From Rhizobium sp. J15 (GTDB taxonomy: Bacteria > Pseudomonadota > Alphaproteobacteria > Rhizobiales > Rhizobiaceae), in the NCBI RefSeq assembly GCF_002531825.1, contig NZ_NWSX01000047.1, forward strand, positions 1 to 47,816: DNA of 47,816 nt, given 5' to 3'. Within the stretch, counting starts at the first letter, position 1. Each line of letters opens with the position of its first letter. The position numbers were made by a program, and so were the translations under genes. The notes beneath the pieces were generated by a model. That model searched no databases, was not told the DNA's origin, and was given only the letters and a program-made list of their open reading frames with translations. This document shows, piece by piece, positions 36,957 through 43,629 of the stretch.

Positions 36957-37714
36957 ACTTCGAGGCGGTCAAATCGATCTATTTCTTCGAGATGGCGCGC
37001 ACGCGCCGCACACTGCTGCAGAGCGTCATCTCGCCCGTCATCTCGACCTCGCTTTATTTCATCGTCTTCGGCGCGGCGATCGGCTCCCGCATCCAGGAAG
37101 TGGAAGGCGTGTCTTATGGTGCCTTCATCACGCCCGGTCTGATCATGCTGACATTGCTCGGCCAGTGCATCAGCAACGGTTCCTTCGGCATCTATTTCCC
37201 GAAATTCACCGGCACGATCTATGAGGTGCTTTCCGCGCCAGTGGCGATGACGGAGATCCTGCTCGGTTATGTCGGGGCGGCCGCCACCAAAGGCGTGATC
37301 ATCGGCGCGATCATTCTCCTGACCGCCAATCTCTTCGTCGACGTCAGGATCGAGCATCCCTTCATGATGATCCTGTTCTTCCTGCTAACGGCGATCACCT
37401 TCAGCCTGTTTGGCTTCATGATCGGCATATGGGCCGGCAATTTCGAGCAGCTGAACCTGATCCCGATGCTGGTCGTGCCGCCGCTGACCTTTCTCGGGGG
37501 CAGCTTCTATTCGGTCAGCATGCTGCCGCCCTTCTGGCAGGCGGTCAGCCATTTCAACCCGGTGCTTTATCTGGTGAGCGGCTTCCGCTGGAGTTTCTAC
37601 GGGATCGCCGACGTCAACCCCGTCATCAGCCTGGCGATGATCACGGTGTTCCTGGCGATCTGCCTGGGAACGCTCGGGTGGGTCTTCAAGACCGGCTATC
37701 GGCTGCGTAACTGA
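36953..37714 (+). CDS. ABC-2 type exporter permease (YadH-like)
   Basis: 253 residues with six hydrophobic helices; the ABC-2 signature region is PPLTFLGGSFYSVSMLPPFWQAVSHFNPVLYLVSGFRWSFYG (about 179-220). Translationally coupled to the ATPase; together they form an exporter of the YadGH/NodIJ class. A short hairpin follows the stop. Confidence 0.9.
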
Positions 37715-37715
37715 T

Positions 37716-37732
37716 GCGCTCTAAAGGAGCGC
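37716..37732 (+). terminator. short hairpin after ABC-2 permease
   Basis: GCGCTC-TAAAG-GAGCGC directly after the stop, followed by a weak T-rich stretch (AATTTC). A modest terminator candidate. Confidence 0.4.
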
Positions 37733-37790
37733 CGTAATTTCAACATCAAGATTGCTCAGCAAGGCTTGGTTGGTTCATGGGGCAATCGGG

Positions 37791-38216
37791 ATGGGTGGCA
37801 GCAATGTGTTCGGATGTTTCGCAATCGCCACTATCTTCTGCCTAGCTCCGCAGCAGAGTCTGTCGGAGGAGACCACCCATCCCATCAGGGTTACCTATGC
37901 CGTGGCGATCGAGGGAAAGGAGCCTTTCTCTGCTGAGGTATCATGCCTTCCTGACAGTACCTGCAGCCTCGCCGATCAAAGCGAACCCAGTATCAATCTT
38001 GCGATCACATTGTATTCGGGCTCAGGGGCGAATGGTGAATTGAGCATTCATTGCTCGCCAAATCCTTGCTCCTTTCAAAACTCGCGAGCTCAGCTAGAAT
38101 TCTCTGGTCGGCGAGCGACTGTCGATATTTTGTCGGGTGAGGCTGACTCTGGTATCACGACTCTGCTGGTTGTAAGGCGACGCCAGCGGATCGGTGAAGT
38201 TCTCATCTCTTATTGA
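37791..38216 (+). CDS. hypothetical exported protein with two cysteine pairs
   Basis: About 141 residues of unrecognised sequence. A hydrophobic N-terminal stretch (VFGCFAIATIFCLAPQQSLS) looks like a signal peptide. The mature part is mostly beta-prone and contains two close cysteine pairs, C-LPDST-C and C-SPNP-C, suggesting disulfides in the periplasm. The start is uncertain: ATG at 37791 follows GGGGCAATCGGG; TTG at 37752 would add a lysine to the signal peptide. Base composition by eye is less G+C-rich than the neighbours, so it may be acquired. Lies between the exporter and the convergent EamA gene. Confidence 0.55.
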   Translation: MGGSNVFGCFAIATIFCLAPQQSLSEETTHPIRVTYAVAIEGKEPFSAEVSCLPDSTCSLADQSEPSINLAITLYSGSGANGELSIHCSPNPCSFQNSRAQLEFSGRRATVDILSGEADSGITTLLVVRRRQRIGEVLISY

Positions 38217-38221
38217 TTCGC

Positions 38222-38659
38222 TCATGCACTGCTGACGAGAAGGGCGCCTGACAGGATGAGGAGGGTGCCTATGGCAAGCTTGACTATGTTCAGCTCGGAG
38301 GCTTCGCCAAGAAAGACGGCAGCGATTGCTAGCGTCACCAGCACGTTGCAGCTCCAGATCGGAGCGAGTTTCGAGACTGGGACGCCATAGGCAAAGAGCG
38401 TGAAGCTGATGAGCCCGGTGCCGGCAGCGAAGCAGGCGCCTGCAGTTGCCGCGAAACCAAGGCCCTCGGTGGTCCATGGGGCCGGGCGCCAGATCAGTGC
38501 GGCGATCAGGCCCGATATGGCGCAGGCGGCGCCGAAAGCGATCAGATAGATGGCGGAGCCGGTCGCAGCCACCGCACTCTGTTTCTGGAAGATGGCGGTG
38601 ATGCCCCAGAAAATGGCGGGCAGAATGCCGCCGAGGACGATCGGCCAGAGTGAATTCAT
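38222..38659 (-). CDS. EamA/DMT-family small membrane protein
   Basis: 145 residues with four to five hydrophobic helices, one EamA domain only (usual transporters have two), ending LNIVKLAIGTLLILSGALLVSS. Residues such as PAIFWGITAIFQKQSA and PVSKLAPIWSCNVLVTLAIAAVFLGEASE are typical of the drug/metabolite transporter superfamily, where half-size members dimerise. The start at 38659 (MNSLWP) follows AGGAG; the longer frame to 38818 is not supported. Stops only 5 bases from the convergent exported protein. Confidence 0.78.
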   Translation of the reverse strand: MNSLWPIVLGGILPAIFWGITAIFQKQSAVAATGSAIYLIAFGAACAISGLIAALIWRPAPWTTEGLGFAATAGACFAAGTGLISFTLFAYGVPVSKLAPIWSCNVLVTLAIAAVFLGEASELNIVKLAIGTLLILSGALLVSSA

Positions 38660-38834
38660 CGCGAAACTCCTGTCGCACCCATGGGTCAGGACCTCCGCCT
38701 CAGGCGAAGGCCGGTCGAGCATGCGGGGTGCCACCAGACTAGGAGTTTCTTTTTGCTCTTTGTGGTCTTGTTGTTTGCGGGTGAAGGTGGCAGATCCGGC
38801 CCGTGCCGTAAAGCGCATCTTCCCTGAATGCGCG

Positions 38835-38863
38835 TTGACGAGACGCGAATTCCTTTCTAGTTG
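38835..38863 (+). promoter_or_regulatory. putative promoter of the attenuator transcript
   Basis: TTGACG (38835-38840), 17-base spacer, TAGTTG (38858-38863). A start of transcription about 7 bases on would coincide with the ATG at 38872, i.e. an almost leaderless message, as reported for trpL of Sinorhizobium meliloti. Confidence 0.5.
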
Positions 38864-38871
38864 TAGCGGCT

Positions 38872-38928
38872 ATGAAGATCGTAATGGTTCTCGTCGTGGT
38901 GATAGGGCGCATGGGCAGGATGGTGTAA
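38872..38928 (+). CDS. branched-chain-amino-acid-rich leader peptide
   Basis: ATG to TAA, 18 codons, reading MKIVMVLVVVIGRMGRMV: nine of eighteen residues are Val, Ile or Leu, eight of them in codons 3-11. This is the composition of ilv-type attenuator peptides. There is no Shine-Dalgarno sequence; a promoter-like pair places the transcription start at or near the ATG. It is followed by a nested hairpin (38907-38953) and a terminator (38963-38984). The next gene is a Bcr/CflA efflux transporter, not an ilv biosynthesis gene. Too short for usual gene callers. Confidence 0.6.
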   Translation: MKIVMVLVVVIGRMGRMV

Positions 38929-38953
38929 CCATCCGGCGATCAGCTCCATGCGC
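38907..38953 (+). promoter_or_regulatory. nested pause hairpin of the attenuator
   Basis: Outer stem GCGCATGG (38907-38914) with CCATGCGC (38946-38953), 8 perfect pairs; inner stem GGATGGT (38918-38924), loop GTA/TAA region, ACCATCC (38928-38934), 7 perfect pairs. It overlaps leader codons 12-18 and the stop, so ribosome position would open or close it. Confidence 0.6.
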
Positions 38954-38962
38954 GGTCAATCA

Positions 38963-38984
38963 AGCTCCTGACGGGGCTTTTTTT
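38963..38984 (+). terminator. attenuator terminator
   Basis: AGCTCC (38963-38968), loop TGAC, GGGGCT (38973-38978), then seven T. The six-base left arm AGCTCC is repeated at 38942-38947 inside the upstream hairpin, a possible competitor for the right arm and hence a switch element. Confidence 0.65.
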
Positions 38985-39107
38985 GTGCCCTGAATTTGCG
39001 CTTCGCCTCGTCAGACTTCCCCACAATCTCGATGACAGACGGGCAAGACCATGACACGCGACGATTCCGCGCAGACTTCCGCCAGCCGCATGACCGAGGA
39101 GACGGCT

Positions 39108-40325
39108 ATGGCCGCGACCGCAGCGCCGCGGCGCTCGATCCTTCTCCTGCTGACGGCGCTCTCCGTGCTGCCGGTGAATATCTATCTTCCGGCGCTGCCC
39201 AACATTGCGGCTGCATTCCAGGCGGATTTCGCGCTCGTCAATCTTTCGATTGCCGGTTATGCGATCATCAGTGCGCTGACGGAGGTCATCGCAGGCGCGA
39301 TGTCGGACCGATATGGGCGCCGGCCCGTCGCGCTGGTTGCCGTTTCCATTTTCATCGTCGCGTCGATCGGCTGCGCTTTGGCTCCCACTATCGGTGTTTT
39401 CCTGCTGTTTCGCGTCATGCAAGCGTCCATCGCCGCCTGCTTCTGCGTTGCCCTCGTCGTCATCAAGGAGACGGCGGGCGAACGTCAGGCCGCCAACAGG
39501 ATCGGCTACGCCGCCATGGGATGGGCGATCGCGCCGATGCTAGGCCCGACCTTCGGCGGCGTGCTGGACGAACTCTTCGGCTGGCGGGCGATCTTCGTGA
39601 CCCTTGCATTGCTCGGCACAGCGATCCTCGCCATATCCATGCGCGAATTGAAGGAAACCGCCGGACACGCGTCGAGGCCGAGAGGCAACTACTTCGCCTC
39701 CTATGGGCAGTTGCTGAGTTCGGCGCGGTTCTGGGCCTACGCACTGTGCATGGCCTGCTCCACGGGCACTCTCTATATCTTTCTCGGAGGCGCATCACTT
39801 GCCGTTGGCGCGTCGCTCGGCGGATCAAGCGCGAAACTCGGCTTCTTTATGGGAATGGTGCCCGCGGGATTTATCTTCGGCAGTTATCTCGCTGCCCGAT
39901 TCGCCGGTAGCTCGCTGAGCAAGACCCTTGTCGCCGCACGCCTGTCGACCTGCATGGGTCTGTTACTGGGGCTGGTTCTCTCCATCTCCGGCCTCACGCA
40001 TGTCCTGGCATTTTTCGGACCTTGCGTCTTCATCGGCATCGGCAACGGATTGACCTTTCCTGCCGCGAACCTCGGCGTCATGTCGATTCGCACCAATCTC
40101 GCAGGCACCGCGGCGGGGCTTGCGGCCGCCATGTCGATCGCCGGCGGAGCGTTGATCGCTTCGATTGCGGGTCTGTTTCTTCAGGCGGCAGGCGCAGTTC
40201 CGACGCTCTTCCTGATGTTGCTGACATCGGCATCGCTTGCCTTGTCGGCAGCGCTTTTCGCGGCTTTTATCGAACGGCGATCGACGGAGCGGCTTCCTCG
40301 CGGAGAGCCTGCAGAAAGCGGCTGA
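39108..40325 (+). CDS. Bcr/CflA-family multidrug efflux MFS transporter
   Basis: Inner-membrane drug:H+ antiporter of about 405 residues with twelve helices. Landmarks are LPALPNIAAAF in helix 1, SDRYGRRPVAL (the MFS loop 2-3 signature) and RVMQASIAACFCVALVVIKE in helix 4, as in Bcr/CflA. The start at 39108 (MAATAAP) has GAGGAG upstream; an ATG at 39051 would add 19 residues. The gene is preceded by a branched-chain-amino-acid-type attenuator, suggesting its expression responds to translation of Val/Ile/Leu codons or to translation-inhibiting drugs. Substrate not predictable. Confidence 0.9.
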   Translation: MAATAAPRRSILLLLTALSVLPVNIYLPALPNIAAAFQADFALVNLSIAGYAIISALTEVIAGAMSDRYGRRPVALVAVSIFIVASIGCALAPTIGVFLLFRVMQASIAACFCVALVVIKETAGERQAANRIGYAAMGWAIAPMLGPTFGGVLDELFGWRAIFVTLALLGTAILAISMRELKETAGHASRPRGNYFASYGQLLSSARFWAYALCMACSTGTLYIFLGGASLAVGASLGGSSAKLGFFMGMVPAGFIFGSYLAARFAGSSLSKTLVAARLSTCMGLLLGLVLSISGLTHVLAFFGPCVFIGIGNGLTFPAANLGVMSIRTNLAGTAAGLAAAMSIAGGALIASIAGLFLQAAGAVPTLFLMLLTSASLALSAALFAAFIERRSTERLPRGEPAESG

Positions 40326-40342
40326 TTAGCGAGCTTAGTTGT

Positions 40343-41044
40343 TTAGTCCCGCATACGCAGTTCGTCGGTCTGCATCTGCAGGGAGCCCAGCGTTTCCAGG
40401 AAGCTCATGCCGAGCAGGCTCTGGTCGAGCCGGCCGTCCTCGGCGACGCTGGCTGCGACATTGTTGCGGACGATCGGGCCGACCGCGACCTGATCGAGCG
40501 TGATGGGCGCCGCGCGGCTGCGGCCGTTGGCGGTCATGACCGTCATCGAATAGGTGAGGCGGGACAGATCGATCCCGATTCTTTGGGCGTCCTCATGCGA
40601 AAGCGCCACCATGCTGGCGCCGGTATCGACGAGCATTTCGATCGTCTGGCCGTTGACGCTGACATCGGCCTCGAAATGGCCGTTCAGCAGCTTGTGCAGG
40701 ATCACTTCCTGGCCGCCCTCGCTTGTGGTGACGACGACGGCGCGGCCGGGAACGAGGCCGGCCAGCAGCCGGTTGCCGACGCCGAGCGCTTCCTGGCGAT
40801 AGAGGTAGACGGTGGCGAGCGCCAGGATGATGACGAGCCAGATCATCAGCTGGCGCATCGTCTCGCCGACGCTGCGCCGGCTCGCCCAGATGCCTGCCGA
40901 CAGCATCAGCGCGATCGGCAGCAGGTAGATGAAGCGGCCGAATTCTTCGCTCTGCAGGCCGAGGATGCGGCTGCTGTCATTGTTGACGATCAGCACGGCA
41001 AGGCCGATGCCGATCACGACGAGGAGGAGGGTGAGACGAATCAT
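40343..41044 (-). CDS. membrane-anchored retropepsin-like aspartic protease (TIGR02281 type)
   Basis: 233 residues. Three N-terminal hydrophobic segments (about 2-20, 38-54, 66-82) are followed by a retroviral-type aspartic protease domain with the catalytic motif MLVDTGASMVALS and the end LLGMSFLETLGSLQM. Such single-domain proteases work as dimers in the cell envelope. The ATG at 41044 overlaps the DUF1289 stop (ATGA), so it is coupled to that gene and to cobS. An ORF extending to 41320 in the same frame is not adopted because the N-terminal helix MIRLTLLLVVIGIGLAVL fits a true start. Confidence 0.82.
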   Translation of the reverse strand: MIRLTLLLVVIGIGLAVLIVNNDSSRILGLQSEEFGRFIYLLPIALMLSAGIWASRRSVGETMRQLMIWLVIILALATVYLYRQEALGVGNRLLAGLVPGRAVVVTTSEGGQEVILHKLLNGHFEADVSVNGQTIEMLVDTGASMVALSHEDAQRIGIDLSRLTYSMTVMTANGRSRAAPITLDQVAVGPIVRNNVAASVAEDGRLDQSLLGMSFLETLGSLQMQTDELRMRD

Positions 41045-41268
41045 AAAGGCCGCTCCGGCGCGCCGGCAAAGTTTGTTTTTGTCTGGTTGGAGCCCATGTC
41101 GGCGCCCGAAAGCCTTGCCGGCAGCAGCGCCATGATCCGGCGTCTCTCGGCATCGGAATAACCCATCCAGCCGCCGATTTCCTGGAGAGTCCGGCCGCAT
41201 CCGGTACAAAATCCGGAGCCGGGATCCATTGAGCAGACGTGGATGCAGGGTGTTTGCATGAGAGACAT
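41041..41268 (-). CDS. DUF1289 protein (small Cys-rich)
   Basis: 75 residues. The N-terminal half is the DUF1289 motif: TPCIHVCSMDPGSGFCTGCGRTLQEIGGW with four cysteines (C-x3-C ... C-x2-C), suggesting a bound metal or Fe-S cluster, followed by WMGYSDAERRRIMALLP. The function of the family is not established. It lies 9 bases after cobS and overlaps the protease gene by 4 bases, so all three are one minus-strand operon. Confidence 0.82.
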   Translation of the reverse strand: MSLMQTPCIHVCSMDPGSGFCTGCGRTLQEIGGWMGYSDAERRRIMALLPARLSGADMGSNQTKTNFAGAPERPL

Positions 41269-41277
41269 ATCGGGGTT

Positions 41278-42060
41278 TCAGAGAGCCGTGGCAAGGGCGC
41301 AGATGGCGGCGATTTCGCAAATCTGCTGCATTGCGCCGAGCGTGTCGCCGGTGTGGCCGCCGAGCTTGCTGCGAATGAAGGCGGTGAAGGCGAGCCCCGC
41401 AATTCCGGTGGCGAGCAGGCTCGCAACGAGCGGCAGCAGGCCGAATGCCGGCCAGATCAGCAGGGCGCCCAGGAGGCCGGCGGCGGTGAGCGCAAACTGC
41501 ATCGCCGCTTCATCAGGCTGGCCGGTGGAGGCGGCGATGCCATCGGCCTTTGCCGGCGGCAGCCGCTGCCAATGCCAGGCGATGGCGCCGCGGCTGAGAG
41601 CGGCGACGGCGGGGATGGCGAGAGCGGCCGCAAAGGCCGGGGAATCGCCTGTGATGGCGGAGAGTGCTGCGGCGCGGATCGTAAAGGAAAGGATCAGTGC
41701 TATTGCGCCGTAGGTGCCGATCCGGCTGTCCTTCATGATCAGAAGGCTGTGTTCGCGGCTCTTGCCGCCGCCGATGCCGTCGGCCGTGTCGGCGAGGCCA
41801 TCCTCGTGCAGCGCCCCCGTTACGGCGACCTGGACGGAAAGCGCGATCAGCGCCGACATCAGAGGATCGGCCCGCAGGCCCAAGAGAAGGAGAAGGGCGA
41901 GGGCAGGGATGAAGCCGAGGACGATGCCGGCGAAGGGAAATGCGCGCACCAGCCGGCCGAGCCTGCCGTCATAGCCTTCGAACAGCCATTGCGGCATGGG
42001 AATGCGGCTCAAGAAGGCGACGGCGCGGGCGGCATCGACCGCATGATCCTTGATCTTCAT
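41278..42060 (-). CDS. cobS: adenosylcobinamide-GDP ribazoletransferase
   Basis: Membrane enzyme that joins adenosylcobinamide-GDP and alpha-ribazole in the last steps of cobalamin synthesis (CobS in Salmonella naming, CobV in Pseudomonas denitrificans; do not confuse with the cobaltochelatase CobS of rhizobia). 260 residues, several hydrophobic helices, motif ALHEDGLADTADGIGGG (about 82-98) with the metal-binding acids, MKDSRIGTYGAIALIL, and GGHTGDTLGAMQQ near the end. Divergent from cobT over a 157-base region with dyads. Confidence 0.93.
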   Translation of the reverse strand: MKIKDHAVDAARAVAFLSRIPMPQWLFEGYDGRLGRLVRAFPFAGIVLGFIPALALLLLLGLRADPLMSALIALSVQVAVTGALHEDGLADTADGIGGGKSREHSLLIMKDSRIGTYGAIALILSFTIRAAALSAITGDSPAFAAALAIPAVAALSRGAIAWHWQRLPPAKADGIAASTGQPDEAAMQFALTAAGLLGALLIWPAFGLLPLVASLLATGIAGLAFTAFIRSKLGGHTGDTLGAMQQICEIAAICALATAL

Positions 42061-42135
42061 TCTGCTTCATCCGCCGGAGGTCGCGGCGCTTTTGGAGTTG
42101 TTCGCGTCGTCCGCCCGCTTTAAGAGAGTTGCCAC

Positions 42136-42177
42136 CGCAAACAAGCTGATTTGCTCGACGCAAACAAGTGGTTTGCG
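42136..42177. promoter_or_regulatory. paired operator-like repeats between cobS and cobT
   Basis: CGCAAACAAG occurs at 42136-42145 and again at 42159-42168, 23 bases apart. The second copy is half of a perfect dyad CGCAAAC-AAGTG-GTTTGCG (42159-42177); the first has a weaker partner TTTGC at 42150-42154. Two symmetrical sites about two helical turns apart suggest a dimeric regulator shared by the divergent genes. Confidence 0.55.
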
Positions 42178-42217
42178 TGAAAACAAGAATACCCGGATTC
42201 ATAGGATAACCGCACAG

Positions 42218-43234
42218 ATGAGCGTTTCAGGCCTGCCGTTCGACGATTTCCGTACCCTGCTCCGCGACCTGCCGGGACCGGATGCCCGAGCGCTGGTGGC
42301 CGCGCGCGAACGCGATGCGCAGCTGACCAAGCCGCCCGGCGCGCTCGGACGGCTGGAGGAAATCGCTTTCTGGCTTGCCGCCTGGACCGGTCGGCCGCCT
42401 GCCGTCAACCGGCCGCTGGTGGCGATCTTCGCCGGCAATCACGGTGTGGCGAGGCAAGGCATCACGCCCTTTCCGCCCGCAGTGACGCAGCAGATGGTGG
42501 AGAATTTCGCGGCCGGCGGCGCTGCCATCAACCAGATCTGCGTCGCCTATGACCTCGGCCTGAAAGTCTTCGACCTAGCGCTCGATTACCCCACCGGTGA
42601 CATTACCGAAGAGGCAGCGCTTTCCGAGCGCGATTGCGCCGCGACCATGGCCTTCGGCATGGAGGCGATTGCCGGCGGCACCGACCTGCTCTGCATCGGC
42701 GAAATGGGCATCGGCAACACCACGATTGCCGCAGCGATCAACTATGCGCTCTACGGCGGCTCGGCGCGCGACTGGGTCGGACCCGGCACCGGCTCGGAAG
42801 GCGAGATGCTGGAGCGCAAGACCGCGGCGGTGGAAAAGGCGGTGGAGCTGCACAGCGACCATCTCGACGATCCGCTGGAGATCATGCGGCGCCTCGGCGG
42901 CCGCGAGATAGCGGCGATGGCCGGCGCCATCCTTGCCGCGCGCATGGAGCGCATTCCCGTGCTGATCGACGGCTACGTCGCCACCGCGGCGGCGGCGATC
43001 CTGAAAGCCGCCAATCCGTCCGCGCTCGACCATTGCCTGATCGGCCACGTCTCCGCCGAGCCGGGACATCTGCGCGCCATCGAGATGCTCGGCAAGACGC
43101 CGCTTCTGGCGCTCGGCATGCGTCTCGGCGAAGGCACTGGAGCGGCGCTCGCCGCCGGCATCGTCAAGGCGGCCGCCGCCTGCCATTCCGGCATGGCGAC
43201 GTTTGCCCAGGCAGGTGTGAGCGGCAAGCATTAG
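42218..43234 (+). CDS. cobT: nicotinate-nucleotide--dimethylbenzimidazole phosphoribosyltransferase
   Basis: Makes alpha-ribazole phosphate, the lower-ligand precursor of cobalamin (CobT Salmonella, CobU P. denitrificans). 338 residues. LTKPPGALGRLEEIAFWLA at about residues 35-53 and VAIFAGNHGVARQGITPFP with the conserved loop are family signatures; EMGIGNTT is also clear, and the catalytic Glu lies in GMRLGEGTGAALA. The internal ATG at 42218 follows AGGAT and gives the normal N-terminus; the longer frame upstream is noncoding. dgkA follows after 10 bases. Confidence 0.95.
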   Translation: MSVSGLPFDDFRTLLRDLPGPDARALVAARERDAQLTKPPGALGRLEEIAFWLAAWTGRPPAVNRPLVAIFAGNHGVARQGITPFPPAVTQQMVENFAAGGAAINQICVAYDLGLKVFDLALDYPTGDITEEAALSERDCAATMAFGMEAIAGGTDLLCIGEMGIGNTTIAAAINYALYGGSARDWVGPGTGSEGEMLERKTAAVEKAVELHSDHLDDPLEIMRRLGGREIAAMAGAILAARMERIPVLIDGYVATAAAAILKAANPSALDHCLIGHVSAEPGHLRAIEMLGKTPLLALGMRLGEGTGAALAAGIVKAAAACHSGMATFAQAGVSGKH

Positions 43235-43244
43235 GAGGGGTATC

Positions 43245-43628
43245 TTGACGAAGCCTGCGGTGACCAAGGAGACCGGATTTCGGCATTTCATCGCAGCCGC
43301 CAGCTATTCCTGGGCCGGCTTCCGGCGTGTGCTGAAAGAGGCGGCCTTCCGCCAGGAGCTCGGCTTCTTCTTCGTTTCGCTCGCGGCGCTGGCGCTGGTC
43401 GGGGCGAGCGCCGGCGAGATCGTCGTCGCGGTGATTCTGTTTCTCGGGCTGTTTTCGATGGAGGCGATGAATACCGCCGTCGAGGAAGTGATCGACCGGA
43501 TTTCACCGGAGATTTCGATCGTCGGCAAACATGCCAAGGATCTCGGCTCCTTTGCGGTATCCTGCATGATCGCCGCCTGCTGCCTCTATCTGGCTTTCGT
43601 GCTCGGCAAACACCTGTTCTTCGGCTGA
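43245..43628 (+). CDS. dgkA: diacylglycerol kinase
   Basis: Small trimeric inner-membrane kinase, 127 residues with three hydrophobic helices. It phosphorylates diacylglycerol produced, for example, during periplasmic glucan modification. The family motif is SMEAMNTAVEEVIDRISPE, with the catalytic/metal Glu; RRVLKEAAFRQELGFF holds the N-terminal conserved Glu. The TTG start at 43245 has GGAGGGG. Directly follows cobT with no apparent functional link. Confidence 0.92.
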   Translation: MTKPAVTKETGFRHFIAAASYSWAGFRRVLKEAAFRQELGFFFVSLAALALVGASAGEIVVAVILFLGLFSMEAMNTAVEEVIDRISPEISIVGKHAKDLGSFAVSCMIAACCLYLAFVLGKHLFFG

Positions 43629-43629
43629 A

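Larger units (their letters stand above)
38660..39107. other. leader/control region of the MFS gene
   Basis: This gap between the divergent EamA and MFS genes contains a promoter-like pair, a short branched-chain-rich open frame, nested hairpins and an intrinsic terminator (listed separately). Nothing recognisable lies between 38660 and 38830. Confidence 0.6.

Noticed and set aside
42061..42217. Possible cobalamin riboswitch before cobT
   Set aside because: I looked for the conserved B12-box and surrounding helices and did not find them; only protein-type dyads are visible.
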